From Caballeronia choica (GTDB taxonomy: Bacteria > Pseudomonadota > Gammaproteobacteria > Burkholderiales > Burkholderiaceae): DNA of 34,229 bases. How positions within the stretch are numbered: position 1 is the first letter of the stretch; every line of letters begins with the position of its first letter. The stretch lies in assembly GCF_001544535.1 (NCBI RefSeq), contig NZ_FCON02000083.1, positions 1 to 34,229 on the forward strand, read 5' to 3'. Positions 23,453 to 30,622 of this stretch are shown here, one piece after another. Made by a program: the position numbers and the translations under genes. Below the pieces are notes generated by a model. It saw nothing but the letters and a program-made list of their open reading frames with translations, searched no databases and was not told where the DNA came from.

Positions 23453-23941
23453 TTAGTCGTCTTCCGAAAGCAGTTTGTCGAGCGGCACCGCCTGCTTTAC
23501 AAAGGGCGACCGAATGACGATGTAACTGAAGTACTTCTCGATTCCGAGGTTGCGGTCTACCAGCTTTTCGATGATTTCTTGGTAATGACCGATATTCTTG
23601 ACGATGGACTTCAGCAGATAGTCGTAGCCGCCACTGACCAGGTGACACTCCGTAATTTCTTCAAAGTCGCGTAGGTTCGCTTCAAAGCGCGTGAAATCCT
23701 CGCGTCGATGGTCGTGAAGCATGATTTCGGTAAACACCGTCACCGTGCTAGTCAGTTTTGCGAGGTTGAGACGTGCTCCATAGCCAGAGATGATGCCGGC
23801 TGCTTCGAGGCGCTTTACGCGCTGCAGGCATGGACTTGCGGACAAACCGACGGCGCTCGCGAGGTTCGCGTTCGTCATGTTGCCGTTCTTCTGGAGCTCG
23901 GCAAGAATTTTGATATCAGTCCGGTCTAGCTTTTGTCGCAT
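23453..23941 (-). CDS. Lrp/AsnC-family transcriptional regulator
   Basis: A 162-residue regulator from ATG 23941 (no clear Shine-Dalgarno site). The N-terminal winged helix-turn-helix is canonical: LDRTDIKILAELQKNGNMTN, LASAVGLSASPCLQRVKRLE and GIISGYGARLN. The C-terminal RAM domain (about residues 65-150) includes ITECHLVSGGYDYLLK, the ligand-binding Gly/Asp region. Such regulators sense amino acids and control nearby transport or catabolic genes. It lies 46 bp downstream of the first HAD gene in the same direction and may control the HAD, EamA or aminotransferase genes. This would be a second amino-acid-responsive regulator in the locus besides PucR. Confidence 0.9.
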   Translation of the reverse strand: MRQKLDRTDIKILAELQKNGNMTNANLASAVGLSASPCLQRVKRLEAAGIISGYGARLNLAKLTSTVTVFTEIMLHDHRREDFTRFEANLRDFEEITECHLVSGGYDYLLKSIVKNIGHYQEIIEKLVDRNLGIEKYFSYIVIRSPFVKQAVPLDKLLSEDD

Positions 23942-23987
23942 ATCGTGCGTGTTCGAATTGGCTGGTGTCAATCGAAGGGGCCGTACA

Positions 23988-24713
23988 CTATTCGCGTGCC
24001 AGGTCCTCATGGTGCGCTTTGACCAACTGCGCCATGCTTGTGAACTTGTAGTCAACCGAAGGCTCGACGGAGTACTTCAAGTTCGCGCCAGACCCACGCT
24101 GCTCATAACGCCGCTGAATCCAGCATGAGCGAAGGCCCATCTCACTCGCAGGTTCATGGTCGTGATAGACACTATCGGCGACGTGCAGTGTATCGCCCTT
24201 CGAGATACCCATCCCCGACAGCGTCGTGAACAGATACTCGAAGTTGTTCCGTGACGGCTTGTATGAGCCGACATCCTCCGCCGTCACGATTGCGTCGAAG
24301 TGGACAGCGAGCTTCTCGTTGGTCGCCCGGAAGCTGCGATTGTCCACGTTAGATACAACAATGAGCTTGAAGTATTTCTTCAGATACTGAAGCGTGCTCG
24401 CCGAGTCCGGAAATGCGGGCCAGTCGCCAATCGACGCGCCGTACGCTACCGCTTCGTCCCACTTATACGGCACGTTCCACCCTTCAGCGAGTCGTTTGAA
24501 GACGACTTGAAGGAGCCGGTCGTAAGGCATAGCCGGGGTGACCTTCTGCTGATGCGCTTCATGGCGAGCGTGGGCCTCGAGGATTTCGTCCCGTGAGAGT
24601 GGTACGGTCGCTCGAGAAGCCAACTCTGACAAACCTGATGTGATACCGGACTCCCAGTCGACGAGCGTCCCATAGCAATCAAATGTGAGTGCCTTGAAAT
24701 CCGTCAAAGCCAC
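23988..24713 (-). CDS. HAD-type hydrolase, type II haloacid dehalogenase-like (copy 1)
   Basis: A 241-residue soluble hydrolase with a GTG start at 24713. HAD motif I is FDCYGTLVDWESG (nucleophile Asp11), motif II VVSNVDN, motif III Lys in SYKPS, and motif IV HVADSVYHDHEPA. The overall pattern (HARHEAHQQ, GDWPAFPDS) matches the type II haloacid dehalogenase subfamily. But the SSNxWD motif that defines true 2-haloacid dehalogenases is replaced by ADSVYHDH, so a phosphatase or related hydrolase is more likely. It is a gap-free paralogue of the gene at 24829, about 58% identical by hand count. The substrate is unknown. Confidence 0.85.
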   Translation of the reverse strand: MALTDFKALTFDCYGTLVDWESGITSGLSELASRATVPLSRDEILEAHARHEAHQQKVTPAMPYDRLLQVVFKRLAEGWNVPYKWDEAVAYGASIGDWPAFPDSASTLQYLKKYFKLIVVSNVDNRSFRATNEKLAVHFDAIVTAEDVGSYKPSRNNFEYLFTTLSGMGISKGDTLHVADSVYHDHEPASEMGLRSCWIQRRYEQRGSGANLKYSVEPSVDYKFTSMAQLVKAHHEDLARE

Positions 24714-24828
24714 AACGCCCCCTATGTTTCAGTCGCTTGATACTTAGTTCAATCCAGAGCAAACGTCTCATCCACACCGGAATCTCGCGAGCGACAAAAG
24801 TCGCCGCTGCTGACGAGACACCATTGTC

Positions 24829-25554
24829 TTACTTCTTGGCCAGCGCTTCTTGGTGCGCCTTCGCGAAGTCCATCATGCTGTTGAAGCGGAAGTCGATGTT
24901 CGGCTGCGAACCCGGGTTCATCGTCGCCCCGAAGCCCGACTGCGAGTGACGTCGGTAAATCCAGCAGGACGCCAGACCGAACTCGTTTGCGGGCTTGTGG
25001 TCGTGGAAAAGACTCTCAGCGGTGTGAAGGATTTTCTCCTTCTTGATGCCGCGGTCACCGAGCTTTTCGAGCATGTATTCGAAGTTGCGCGGCGACGGCT
25101 TGTAGGAGCCCACGTCTTCCGCCGTGATGATGGCGTCAAACTCGACCTTCAGTTTCGCATTGCTGTAGGTGAAGCTCTCGTTGTCGATGTTCGACAGAAT
25201 GACGAGCTTGAAGTGCTTCTTCAGGTATTGCAGGGCTTCGGCGCTGTCCTCGAATGCCGGCCAATTCTGCACCGAACGGCCATAAGCCACGCACTCTTCG
25301 TGGGTGAACGACAGACCCCATTCTTCCGCAAGACGCTTGTAGACGATGGGCAGCAACTCCTGATAGCGCTTCGCCGGGGTGTACTTCTGTTGCGACGACT
25401 CGTGACGCGCGTGTGCCTCGAGAACCTGGTCGCGAGTAAGCGGCGGCTTCACCCGCTCGAGCAGGGGTTTCAGTCCTTGGAAAATGCCGGTTTCCCAGTC
25501 AATCAAGGTGCCGTAGCAATCAAAGGTAAGGGTGTTGAAGTCGGTCAGTTCCAC
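24829..25554 (-). CDS. HAD-type hydrolase, type II haloacid dehalogenase-like (copy 2)
   Basis: A 241-residue protein with a GTG start at 25554 and a strong Shine-Dalgarno site (AAGGAG, 6 bases). Motif I is [13 protein letters not shown] (Asp11), motif II ILSNIDN, motif III SYKPS, and motif [15 protein letters not shown]. Like its tandem partner it lacks the dehalogenase SSNxWD signature. The two proteins are the same length and align without gaps (139 of 241 identical by my count), with the lowest similarity at 210-220 (one identity in eleven). This suggests an old tandem duplication with divergence in specificity. It is first in the minus-strand HAD-HAD-Lrp-RhuM series. Confidence 0.87.
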   Translation of the reverse strand: MELTDFNTLTFDCYGTLIDWETGIFQGLKPLLERVKPPLTRDQVLEAHARHESSQQKYTPAKRYQELLPIVYKRLAEEWGLSFTHEECVAYGRSVQNWPAFEDSAEALQYLKKHFKLVILSNIDNESFTYSNAKLKVEFDAIITAEDVGSYKPSPRNFEYMLEKLGDRGIKKEKILHTAESLFHDHKPANEFGLASCWIYRRHSQSGFGATMNPGSQPNIDFRFNSMMDFAKAHQEALAKK

Positions 25555-25850
25555 GGTAACTCCTTCTCAGATGTCCATGATGGAGAACACAGTGTATTGA
25601 GCCCGCGCGGCAATCAGAACTTATATCTGTTGACCGAACAGCAAGTTCCACCGACTAAGGGCGATTCGGCAGCAGGTTCTGCTGCCGGTCCTGAATCATT
25701 CACTTGGGCAGGTGTTTACCCTTATTCCGCGCTACATCGAAGGTGCAGGGTCTCTACGCGACATACGAAACGCCGACCTCGATTCTCTATTCAGAGACGG
25801 AAGACAGCAGCGAGTGACTGCTGCACATTCAGGCGATTTGGAGAAGTGAG

Positions 25851-26771
25851 ATGGCTGTACTCGGTGTCGCGATTACCGTCCTGATGTGGAGCACGTTAGC
25901 AACGAGCGTCGACCTCCTGCACGGAACGCCGACGTTGTTTGTCAACGGCGTTGCGCTGACTATCGGTGGGCTCATCGGCGTGCCATGGGCGCGGCACTGG
26001 AAACTACCACTGGGGCTCTTGGTCTTGGGTGCGGGCCTGATGTTCGCCTACCACGTTGTCTACTTCTACGCTTTGCAACTAGGCGACCCGATTGGCGTCA
26101 GCCTTCTGCACTATCTATGGCCGATACTAATCGTTTGCATTTCCGATTTCGCTTCTTCTCGCGAGAAGCGGCCGCGCGCTTTGTATGTCAGCGCTCTGCT
26201 CGGATTCGGCGGAGCCGCCGCGGCGTGCTGGGCCGTTCAGAACGGGCACTACGCACCAGTTCTACTCGACGGCAATGTGCTCCAGGAAATGGTCGCTTAC
26301 GTCCTTGCTCTGCTTTCAGCTTTCGCCTGGGCAGGTTACTCAGTTCTCGGCAAGCGCTACAGGAGCATTTCAAGCCATTCCGTTGGTGCATTTTCACTTC
26401 CAGCAGGTCTAGCCTGCCTTGCGCTACACTTCTCCACGGGACAACTTCCCGCTATGACACCGCAGGATTGGCTAGTTCTCTTGTACATGGGTTTGGGCCC
26501 TATGGGGTTGGCGTTCTACCTCTGGGACTACGGCATGAAGAAGGGCAACACGAACACGACCACTGCGTTGAGCTACGCTACACCCGTGCTCTCGACCATC
26601 TTCCTTGCTCTACTCACTAGGCAACCGCTGTCAGTGACATTGTGGTTAGGCGTTGCAATGGTCACGGTCTCCATCGTGCTCGCTCGTCCAAACGGCAAAG
26701 CTCGCGAATCCCCGGATGGCCTTGATACGGCAGAGGTAGCAACCAAGCACGCGATGTCACGAAAGACATGA
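25851..26771 (+). CDS. EamA/DMT-family transporter
   Basis: A 306-residue inner-membrane protein from ATG 25851 (GGAGAAG upstream). It has about ten hydrophobic helices in two EamA repeats; the second repeat is clear from FAWAGYSVLGKRY to VTVSIVLARP, and the loop GLGPMGLAFYLWDYGMKKGN with LSYATPVLSTIFLALL is typical of the family. DMT carriers of this type export amino acids or related metabolites. It diverges from the HAD genes across a 296-bp gap in which I see no distinct site other than the HAD Shine-Dalgarno. Possible role: release of surplus amine or amino acid. Confidence 0.85.
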   Translation: MAVLGVAITVLMWSTLATSVDLLHGTPTLFVNGVALTIGGLIGVPWARHWKLPLGLLVLGAGLMFAYHVVYFYALQLGDPIGVSLLHYLWPILIVCISDFASSREKRPRALYVSALLGFGGAAAACWAVQNGHYAPVLLDGNVLQEMVAYVLALLSAFAWAGYSVLGKRYRSISSHSVGAFSLPAGLACLALHFSTGQLPAMTPQDWLVLLYMGLGPMGLAFYLWDYGMKKGNTNTTTALSYATPVLSTIFLALLTRQPLSVTLWLGVAMVTVSIVLARPNGKARESPDGLDTAEVATKHAMSRKT

Positions 26772-26860
26772 TGAACGCCTGTAACTCGTGCAGAGTGAAA
26801 TTTCCGCGTTTGCGCGAATGGCCTCATCTCAAGAAAATGAAGGTCTTTCTTTTTGTTTTG

Positions 26861-26877
26861 GAATGACTTTGTCATTC
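26861..26877. promoter_or_regulatory. Perfect 17-bp dyad
   Basis: GAATGAC-TTT-GTCATTC, 7-bp arms with a 3-base centre, about 90 bp after the EamA stop. The size and AT-rich centre are compatible with an Lrp/AsnC-type or similar dimer binding site. No T run follows, so a terminator is unlikely. Confidence 0.35.
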
Positions 26878-27170
26878 AACGAAAAATCGCTTTTGCATCT
26901 CTAGATAGGTCCGCTTATACGCGATTGACGCAACGATTGGCTGATGATTAAAAGAAAATCGACACCTGTCGCGCTCCCAGTCCGCCGACGGCCAGCTTCG
27001 AGGGCGACAGGTCAATAATTGCTGGAGAATCGGATATTCCGCCCGTAACGCATAGATGCTTCGTCAACGCTAGGGTGCTCGCTCAAAAAATAGTCGGACC
27101 GCCAAAATGAGCTTGTGGCCCGTCCAACTTCTGACCGCATCCTCTCCAAAATCGTCAGTGGGCCGGTAAT

Positions 27171-27189
27171 TTCCTACTTTCGATATGTT
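27171..27189. promoter_or_regulatory. Putative PucR operator, site 5 (LivK promoter)
   Basis: Read on the minus strand, this is AACATATCGAAAGTAGGAA, matching site 1 at 13 of 19 positions with an intact GTAGGAA half. The other half is poor. It lies 58 bp upstream of the LivK-type gene, an ordinary activator or repressor position. Confidence 0.4.
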
Positions 27190-27246
27190 GTCCAGACGGC
27201 AAAGCCCGGTTAGTCTTGTCGCTCACGGTCAACTCTCGGAGACATC

Positions 27247-28368
27247 ATGCGCCGCGTCAATATAACAATGACTGTGCTAACAGCTGCCGGCTTCATCGCA
27301 TCTGCTCACGCACAAACGGTCGTCACAATCGGTCACTCGGCTCCGCTCACCGGCCCGCAGGCCCCGAACGGCAAAGACAATGAAAACGGCGCACGCCTCG
27401 CAATCGAGGAGCTGAACAAAACCGGCGTCACGGTCGCCGGCCAGAAGGTGACGTTCAAGCTGGACTCCGAGGACGACCAGGCCGACCCGAAAATCGGCGT
27501 TCAAGTAGCACAGAAGCTCGTCGACAGCGGTGTGGTCGCAGTCCTGGGACCGTACAACTCTGGCGTAGCCATCCCGGCATCGCGCGTCTATAACGCTGGC
27601 GGCGTTTCACTTCTCCCAGTTGCGTCGAATCCGGCTCTGACGAAGCAAGGCTTCAAGACCATCTTCCGTATCGGCGCCAGTGACGAGCAACTCGGCGGCA
27701 CCATGGGCCAGTTTGCCGCCAAGACGCTGAAGGCAAAAACTGCAGCTGTCATCGACGACCGAACAGCGTACGGGCAAGGCGTGGCCGAGCAGTTCGTCAA
27801 AGAAGCCAAAGCGAACGGAATCGAAATCGTCGACCAGCAGTTCACCAATTCGTCGGCAACCGACTTTCTCGGCATTCTCACCAGCATCAAGTCGAAGAAT
27901 CCTGACGTCATCTTCTTCGGTGGGTATGCGTCGCAAGGCGCTCCAATGGCCAAGCAGATGAAAGCACGTGGCCTGCGTGCCAAACTTCTCGGCGGCGACG
28001 GTATCTGCTCGGCCGACATGGGCAAGGTGGCGGGCGAATCCGCATCCATCGTATACTGCGCACAGGGCGGGACTGCGCTCGACAAGACTCCAGCTGGCCG
28101 GGAGTTCCTGCAGAAGTACAAGGCAGCGTACAACACGGACACGCAGGTGTACGGTGTCAGCTACTATGACGGCGTGAAATTGCTCGCCGATGCGATGGTC
28201 AAGGCAGGAACGACGACCGACAAGGCAAAGCTCGCGGCTCAACTGGCGAAGACCGACTACAAGGGCGTCGCCGGCACTTACACCTTCGACGAGAACGGCG
28301 ACCTGAAGGGTGCACCGACGACCGTGTATGTCATCAAAAACGGCCTTCCTGTGCCGTACGGCCAGTGA
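27247..28368 (+). CDS. LivK-type ABC transporter substrate-binding protein
   Basis: A 373-residue periplasmic binding protein from ATG 27247 (GGAG upstream). A signal peptide (MRRVNITMTVLTAAGF, cleavage near AHA-Q) precedes the type I fold: VTIGHSAPLTGPQAPNGKDN, ARLAIEELNKTG, VAVLGPYNSGVAIPAS, then ASDEQLGGTMGQFAAK, DRTAYGQGVAEQF and DVIFFGGYASQGAPMAKQMK. This is the branched-chain amino acid/amide (HAAT) family. No permease or ATPase genes are adjacent, so it must share a transporter encoded elsewhere. It is followed 27 bp later by a hydroxyproline-type dehydratase, suggesting a proline-like ligand. Confidence 0.9.
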   Translation: MRRVNITMTVLTAAGFIASAHAQTVVTIGHSAPLTGPQAPNGKDNENGARLAIEELNKTGVTVAGQKVTFKLDSEDDQADPKIGVQVAQKLVDSGVVAVLGPYNSGVAIPASRVYNAGGVSLLPVASNPALTKQGFKTIFRIGASDEQLGGTMGQFAAKTLKAKTAAVIDDRTAYGQGVAEQFVKEAKANGIEIVDQQFTNSSATDFLGILTSIKSKNPDVIFFGGYASQGAPMAKQMKARGLRAKLLGGDGICSADMGKVAGESASIVYCAQGGTALDKTPAGREFLQKYKAAYNTDTQVYGVSYYDGVKLLADAMVKAGTTTDKAKLAAQLAKTDYKGVAGTYTFDENGDLKGAPTTVYVIKNGLPVPYGQ

Positions 28369-28395
28369 AGTCAACAGGGTAACTGCTGAGCGCAC

Positions 28396-29403
28396 ATGAA
28401 AATCACGCGGACTATTTCGACAGTTGAAGTTCATACCGGAGGCGAGGCGTTCCGCATCGTCACGAGCGGGCTTCCGCGCCTTCCGGGTGACACGATTGTT
28501 AAACGTCGTGCATGGCTGAAGGAGAACGCCGATGAAATACGAAAGGCGTTGATGTTCGAGCCACGCGGTCACGCTGACATGTACGGCGGCTACCTGACTG
28601 AACCGATTAGTCCCGCCGCCGATTTCGGCATCATCTTCCTCCACAACGAGGGCTATAGCGACCACTGCGGACACGGCGTTATCGCACTGTCTACTGCAGC
28701 GGTCGAGTTGGGCTGGGTCCAGCGCACGATTCCCGAGACTCGCATTGGCATCGACGCGCCTTGCGGCTTCATCGAAGCATTCGTTCAGTGGGACGGGGAA
28801 CATGCCGGCAACGTTCGCTTCGTGAACGTCCCGTCGTTCATCTGGAAGCAAGACGTCACCGTCGAGACGCCGTCATTTGGGACGGTCAAGGGCGATATCG
28901 CCTTTGGCGGGGCTTTCTACTTCTACACCGATGGCGCTCCTCATGGACTCGAGATTCGTGAGTCTTCGGTTGAAGACCTCATTCGGTTCGGCGCTGAGGT
29001 GAAGCAGGCTGCAAACAAGGCGTACCCGGTAGAGCATCCGGACATTCCGGAAATCAACCACATCTACGGCACCATCATTGCCAACAAACCGCGGCACGAA
29101 GGCTCTACGCAAGCCAATTGTTGCGTGTTCGCGGACCGTGAAGTAGACCGTTCACCGACCGGCTCCGGCACCGGCGGACGCGTCGCCCAGCTTTATCTGC
29201 GCGGCGAATTAGGCAAAGACGAGACGCTCGTAAATGAGTCCATCATCGGCACCATTTTCAAAGGCCGCGTGCTCAGCGAAACCACCGTCGGCGACTTCAG
29301 GGCGGTCATCCCTGAGATTGAAGGCAACGCATATGTTTGCGGCTTCGCCAATTGGATTGTGGATGAGCGCGACCCCTTGACTTACGGGTTCCTTGTTCGA
29401 TAA
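28396..29403 (+). CDS. trans-3-hydroxy-L-proline dehydratase (proline racemase family)
   Basis: A 335-residue enzyme from ATG 28396. The fold is the proline racemase family: VEVHTGGEAFRIVTSG, HCGHGVIALSTAAVELG with catalytic Cys91, and DRSPTGSGTGGR, where the second catalytic position is Thr255 instead of Cys. Proline racemases and 4-hydroxyproline epimerases use two Cys; the Cys/Thr pair is the published hallmark of trans-3-hydroxy-L-proline dehydratase, which yields delta-1-pyrroline-2-carboxylate. No pyrroline-2-carboxylate reductase gene is visible nearby. It lies 27 bp after the LivK-type gene, probably in one transcript. Activity is inferred from the residue pattern. Confidence 0.82.
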   Translation: MKITRTISTVEVHTGGEAFRIVTSGLPRLPGDTIVKRRAWLKENADEIRKALMFEPRGHADMYGGYLTEPISPAADFGIIFLHNEGYSDHCGHGVIALSTAAVELGWVQRTIPETRIGIDAPCGFIEAFVQWDGEHAGNVRFVNVPSFIWKQDVTVETPSFGTVKGDIAFGGAFYFYTDGAPHGLEIRESSVEDLIRFGAEVKQAANKAYPVEHPDIPEINHIYGTIIANKPRHEGSTQANCCVFADREVDRSPTGSGTGGRVAQLYLRGELGKDETLVNESIIGTIFKGRVLSETTVGDFRAVIPEIEGNAYVCGFANWIVDERDPLTYGFLVR

Positions 29404-29580
29404 TCGGCCCCTCGCAGTTCCATTTGGCGCATGCACCTGAGCAATTTGCCACGCGCTTTTTTCGCGCTGCTCAAGGCGAACACTTTCTAAGTTACGCCCG
29501 GTAGCCTTGCCGCGAGAAAATCGCCATAATCGGTCGGGTCTGCGGTGTCGAAGCGCGTCGCCTTTAGAGACGCCGCTCAT

Positions 29581-29934
29581 CTACCGCGGCAGCGCGATGA
29601 GTTCAGCACACGCAGCTCTGACATCGCTTGCAAACAAATTAGGTTTCTCCGCACGCAGCTTCTCGTAGCCCGCTATCGTTTCTTGCTCGCGCCACCAGCC
29701 CTGCTCCCAATCAGATTCGAAGCCAGGGGGGTCTCCGAGGCGGGCGCGCACCATTGCTTTGTAGGCAAAGAGCTTCGCTGGCGGAAGCATGCAGAACTTG
29801 CTGGCAAATCGGGCGTTCGCCGCGGCGGCCTGGATAGCTGCTACGCGGACGCCATCGCGCTCGTCCAGGCTTGCCGCAGTCGCGGTGTTTGTCACCAAGC
29901 AACAAGAGAATAGCAAGGACCGCCATCGGTGCAT
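29581..29934 (-). CDS. Small exported hypothetical protein
   Basis: A 117-residue protein. I prefer ATG 29934 (MHRWRSLLF) because it opens directly into a signal peptide with cleavage near TATA-AS; an upstream ATG at 29973 would add 13 residues. The mature part is helical with FCMLPPAKLFAYKAMVRARL and an aromatic cluster (FESDWEQGWWREQE). No family recognised. It runs convergent to the dehydratase gene. Confidence 0.55.
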   Translation of the reverse strand: MHRWRSLLFSCCLVTNTATAASLDERDGVRVAAIQAAAANARFASKFCMLPPAKLFAYKAMVRARLGDPPGFESDWEQGWWREQETIAGYEKLRAEKPNLFASDVRAACAELIALPR

Positions 29935-30037
29935 TTTTCGTATCCCGGTCTCATTCAGTGGCGTCAGGTCCAATACGTGTCCCGTGTTTTTAACGATAAT
30001 ATCGTGGGCGACACGACTCGAAGTTTGGAGGTACCCT

Positions 30038-30391
30038 GTGAGTCAAATCCCGCACAATCTCGACAGCGAGGCGCGAGCCGAACTTCTCTGCTATCTGGTC
30101 GTGTCTCAACTCACCGCACGTGCGCTTACGGGCACGTGGCTGTCTGCGCCCAACGTTATCGAGTCTCTGCGAATTTGGTTGCGTGCGAATAGTGCCGCAA
30201 CGGATTGGGAGGACCGACTTGCTGTGGCTGGTGCTGCACAAGAGGTGGCTCGGTCATTGTCCATACGTTTCCCGTCGGATGAGCACTCGCTCGCGCAATT
30301 ATTCTGCGTTGACCGTTGGCAACTGGACCACCGCTCGCCCGTGGTGCAGTCGGCGTACAGAGCATGCGTAGAGTATCTCGAGAAACGATGA
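30038..30391 (+). CDS. Small hypothetical protein
   Basis: A 117-residue protein. The GTG at 30038 is chosen because GGAGG sits 7 bases before it; the open frame extends further upstream without a better start. The sequence is mostly helical (LDSEARAELLCYLVVSQLTA, ALTGTWLSAPNVIESLRIWL, YRACVEYLEKR) and has no signal or membrane segment. I recognise no family; it is not ChrB although it precedes a ChrA gene. Confidence 0.5.
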   Translation: MSQIPHNLDSEARAELLCYLVVSQLTARALTGTWLSAPNVIESLRIWLRANSAATDWEDRLAVAGAAQEVARSLSIRFPSDEHSLAQLFCVDRWQLDHRSPVVQSAYRACVEYLEKR

Positions 30392-30622
30392 CAAAACCGC
30401 GGGGCGCATCTCGTGTAGCAGCCCATCGGCCGCCTGACGCCACTGCCAAGAGCACCCGCATGCATTCTGATACCGGGTTGGTGGGTCAATATGCCTGGTC
30501 CATTCGCCGCTGCGATGCGGCCACCAGGCGTGGCTTACGACGTGCTCTGACCTGATTGTGGCGAGCCTGCTCGGGCGCGGCGACTTGCTGAACATCCATT
30601 ACTACCGCGCGTGGAGTATCAA

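Larger units (their letters stand above)
26772..27246. other. Structured intergenic region before the LivK gene
   Basis: 475 bp without a gene. It holds a perfect dyad GAATGAC-TTT-GTCATTC (26861-26877), a stem with 9-bp arms ACCTGTCGC (26964-26972) and GCGACAGGT (27004-27012) enclosing a smaller GC-rich hairpin, and copy 5 of the 19-bp motif at 27171-27189. The long stem could belong to the 3' end of the EamA transcript, to a leader or to a small RNA; sequence alone does not decide. Confidence 0.45.

Noticed and set aside
23988-25554. Naming the HAD pair as 2-haloacid dehalogenases
   Set aside because: The SSNxWD signature of that activity is missing from both proteins.
24850-25884. 344-codon open frame antisense to the second HAD gene
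   Set aside because: Composition of a shadow frame; the HAD protein on the minus strand is complete and conserved.
27607-28851. 414-codon open frame antisense to the LivK and dehydratase genes
   Set aside because: It spans two well-supported genes on the opposite strand and shows no domain pattern.
30392-30622. Possible chrB regulator remnant before chrA
   Set aside because: No frame here shows ChrB motifs.
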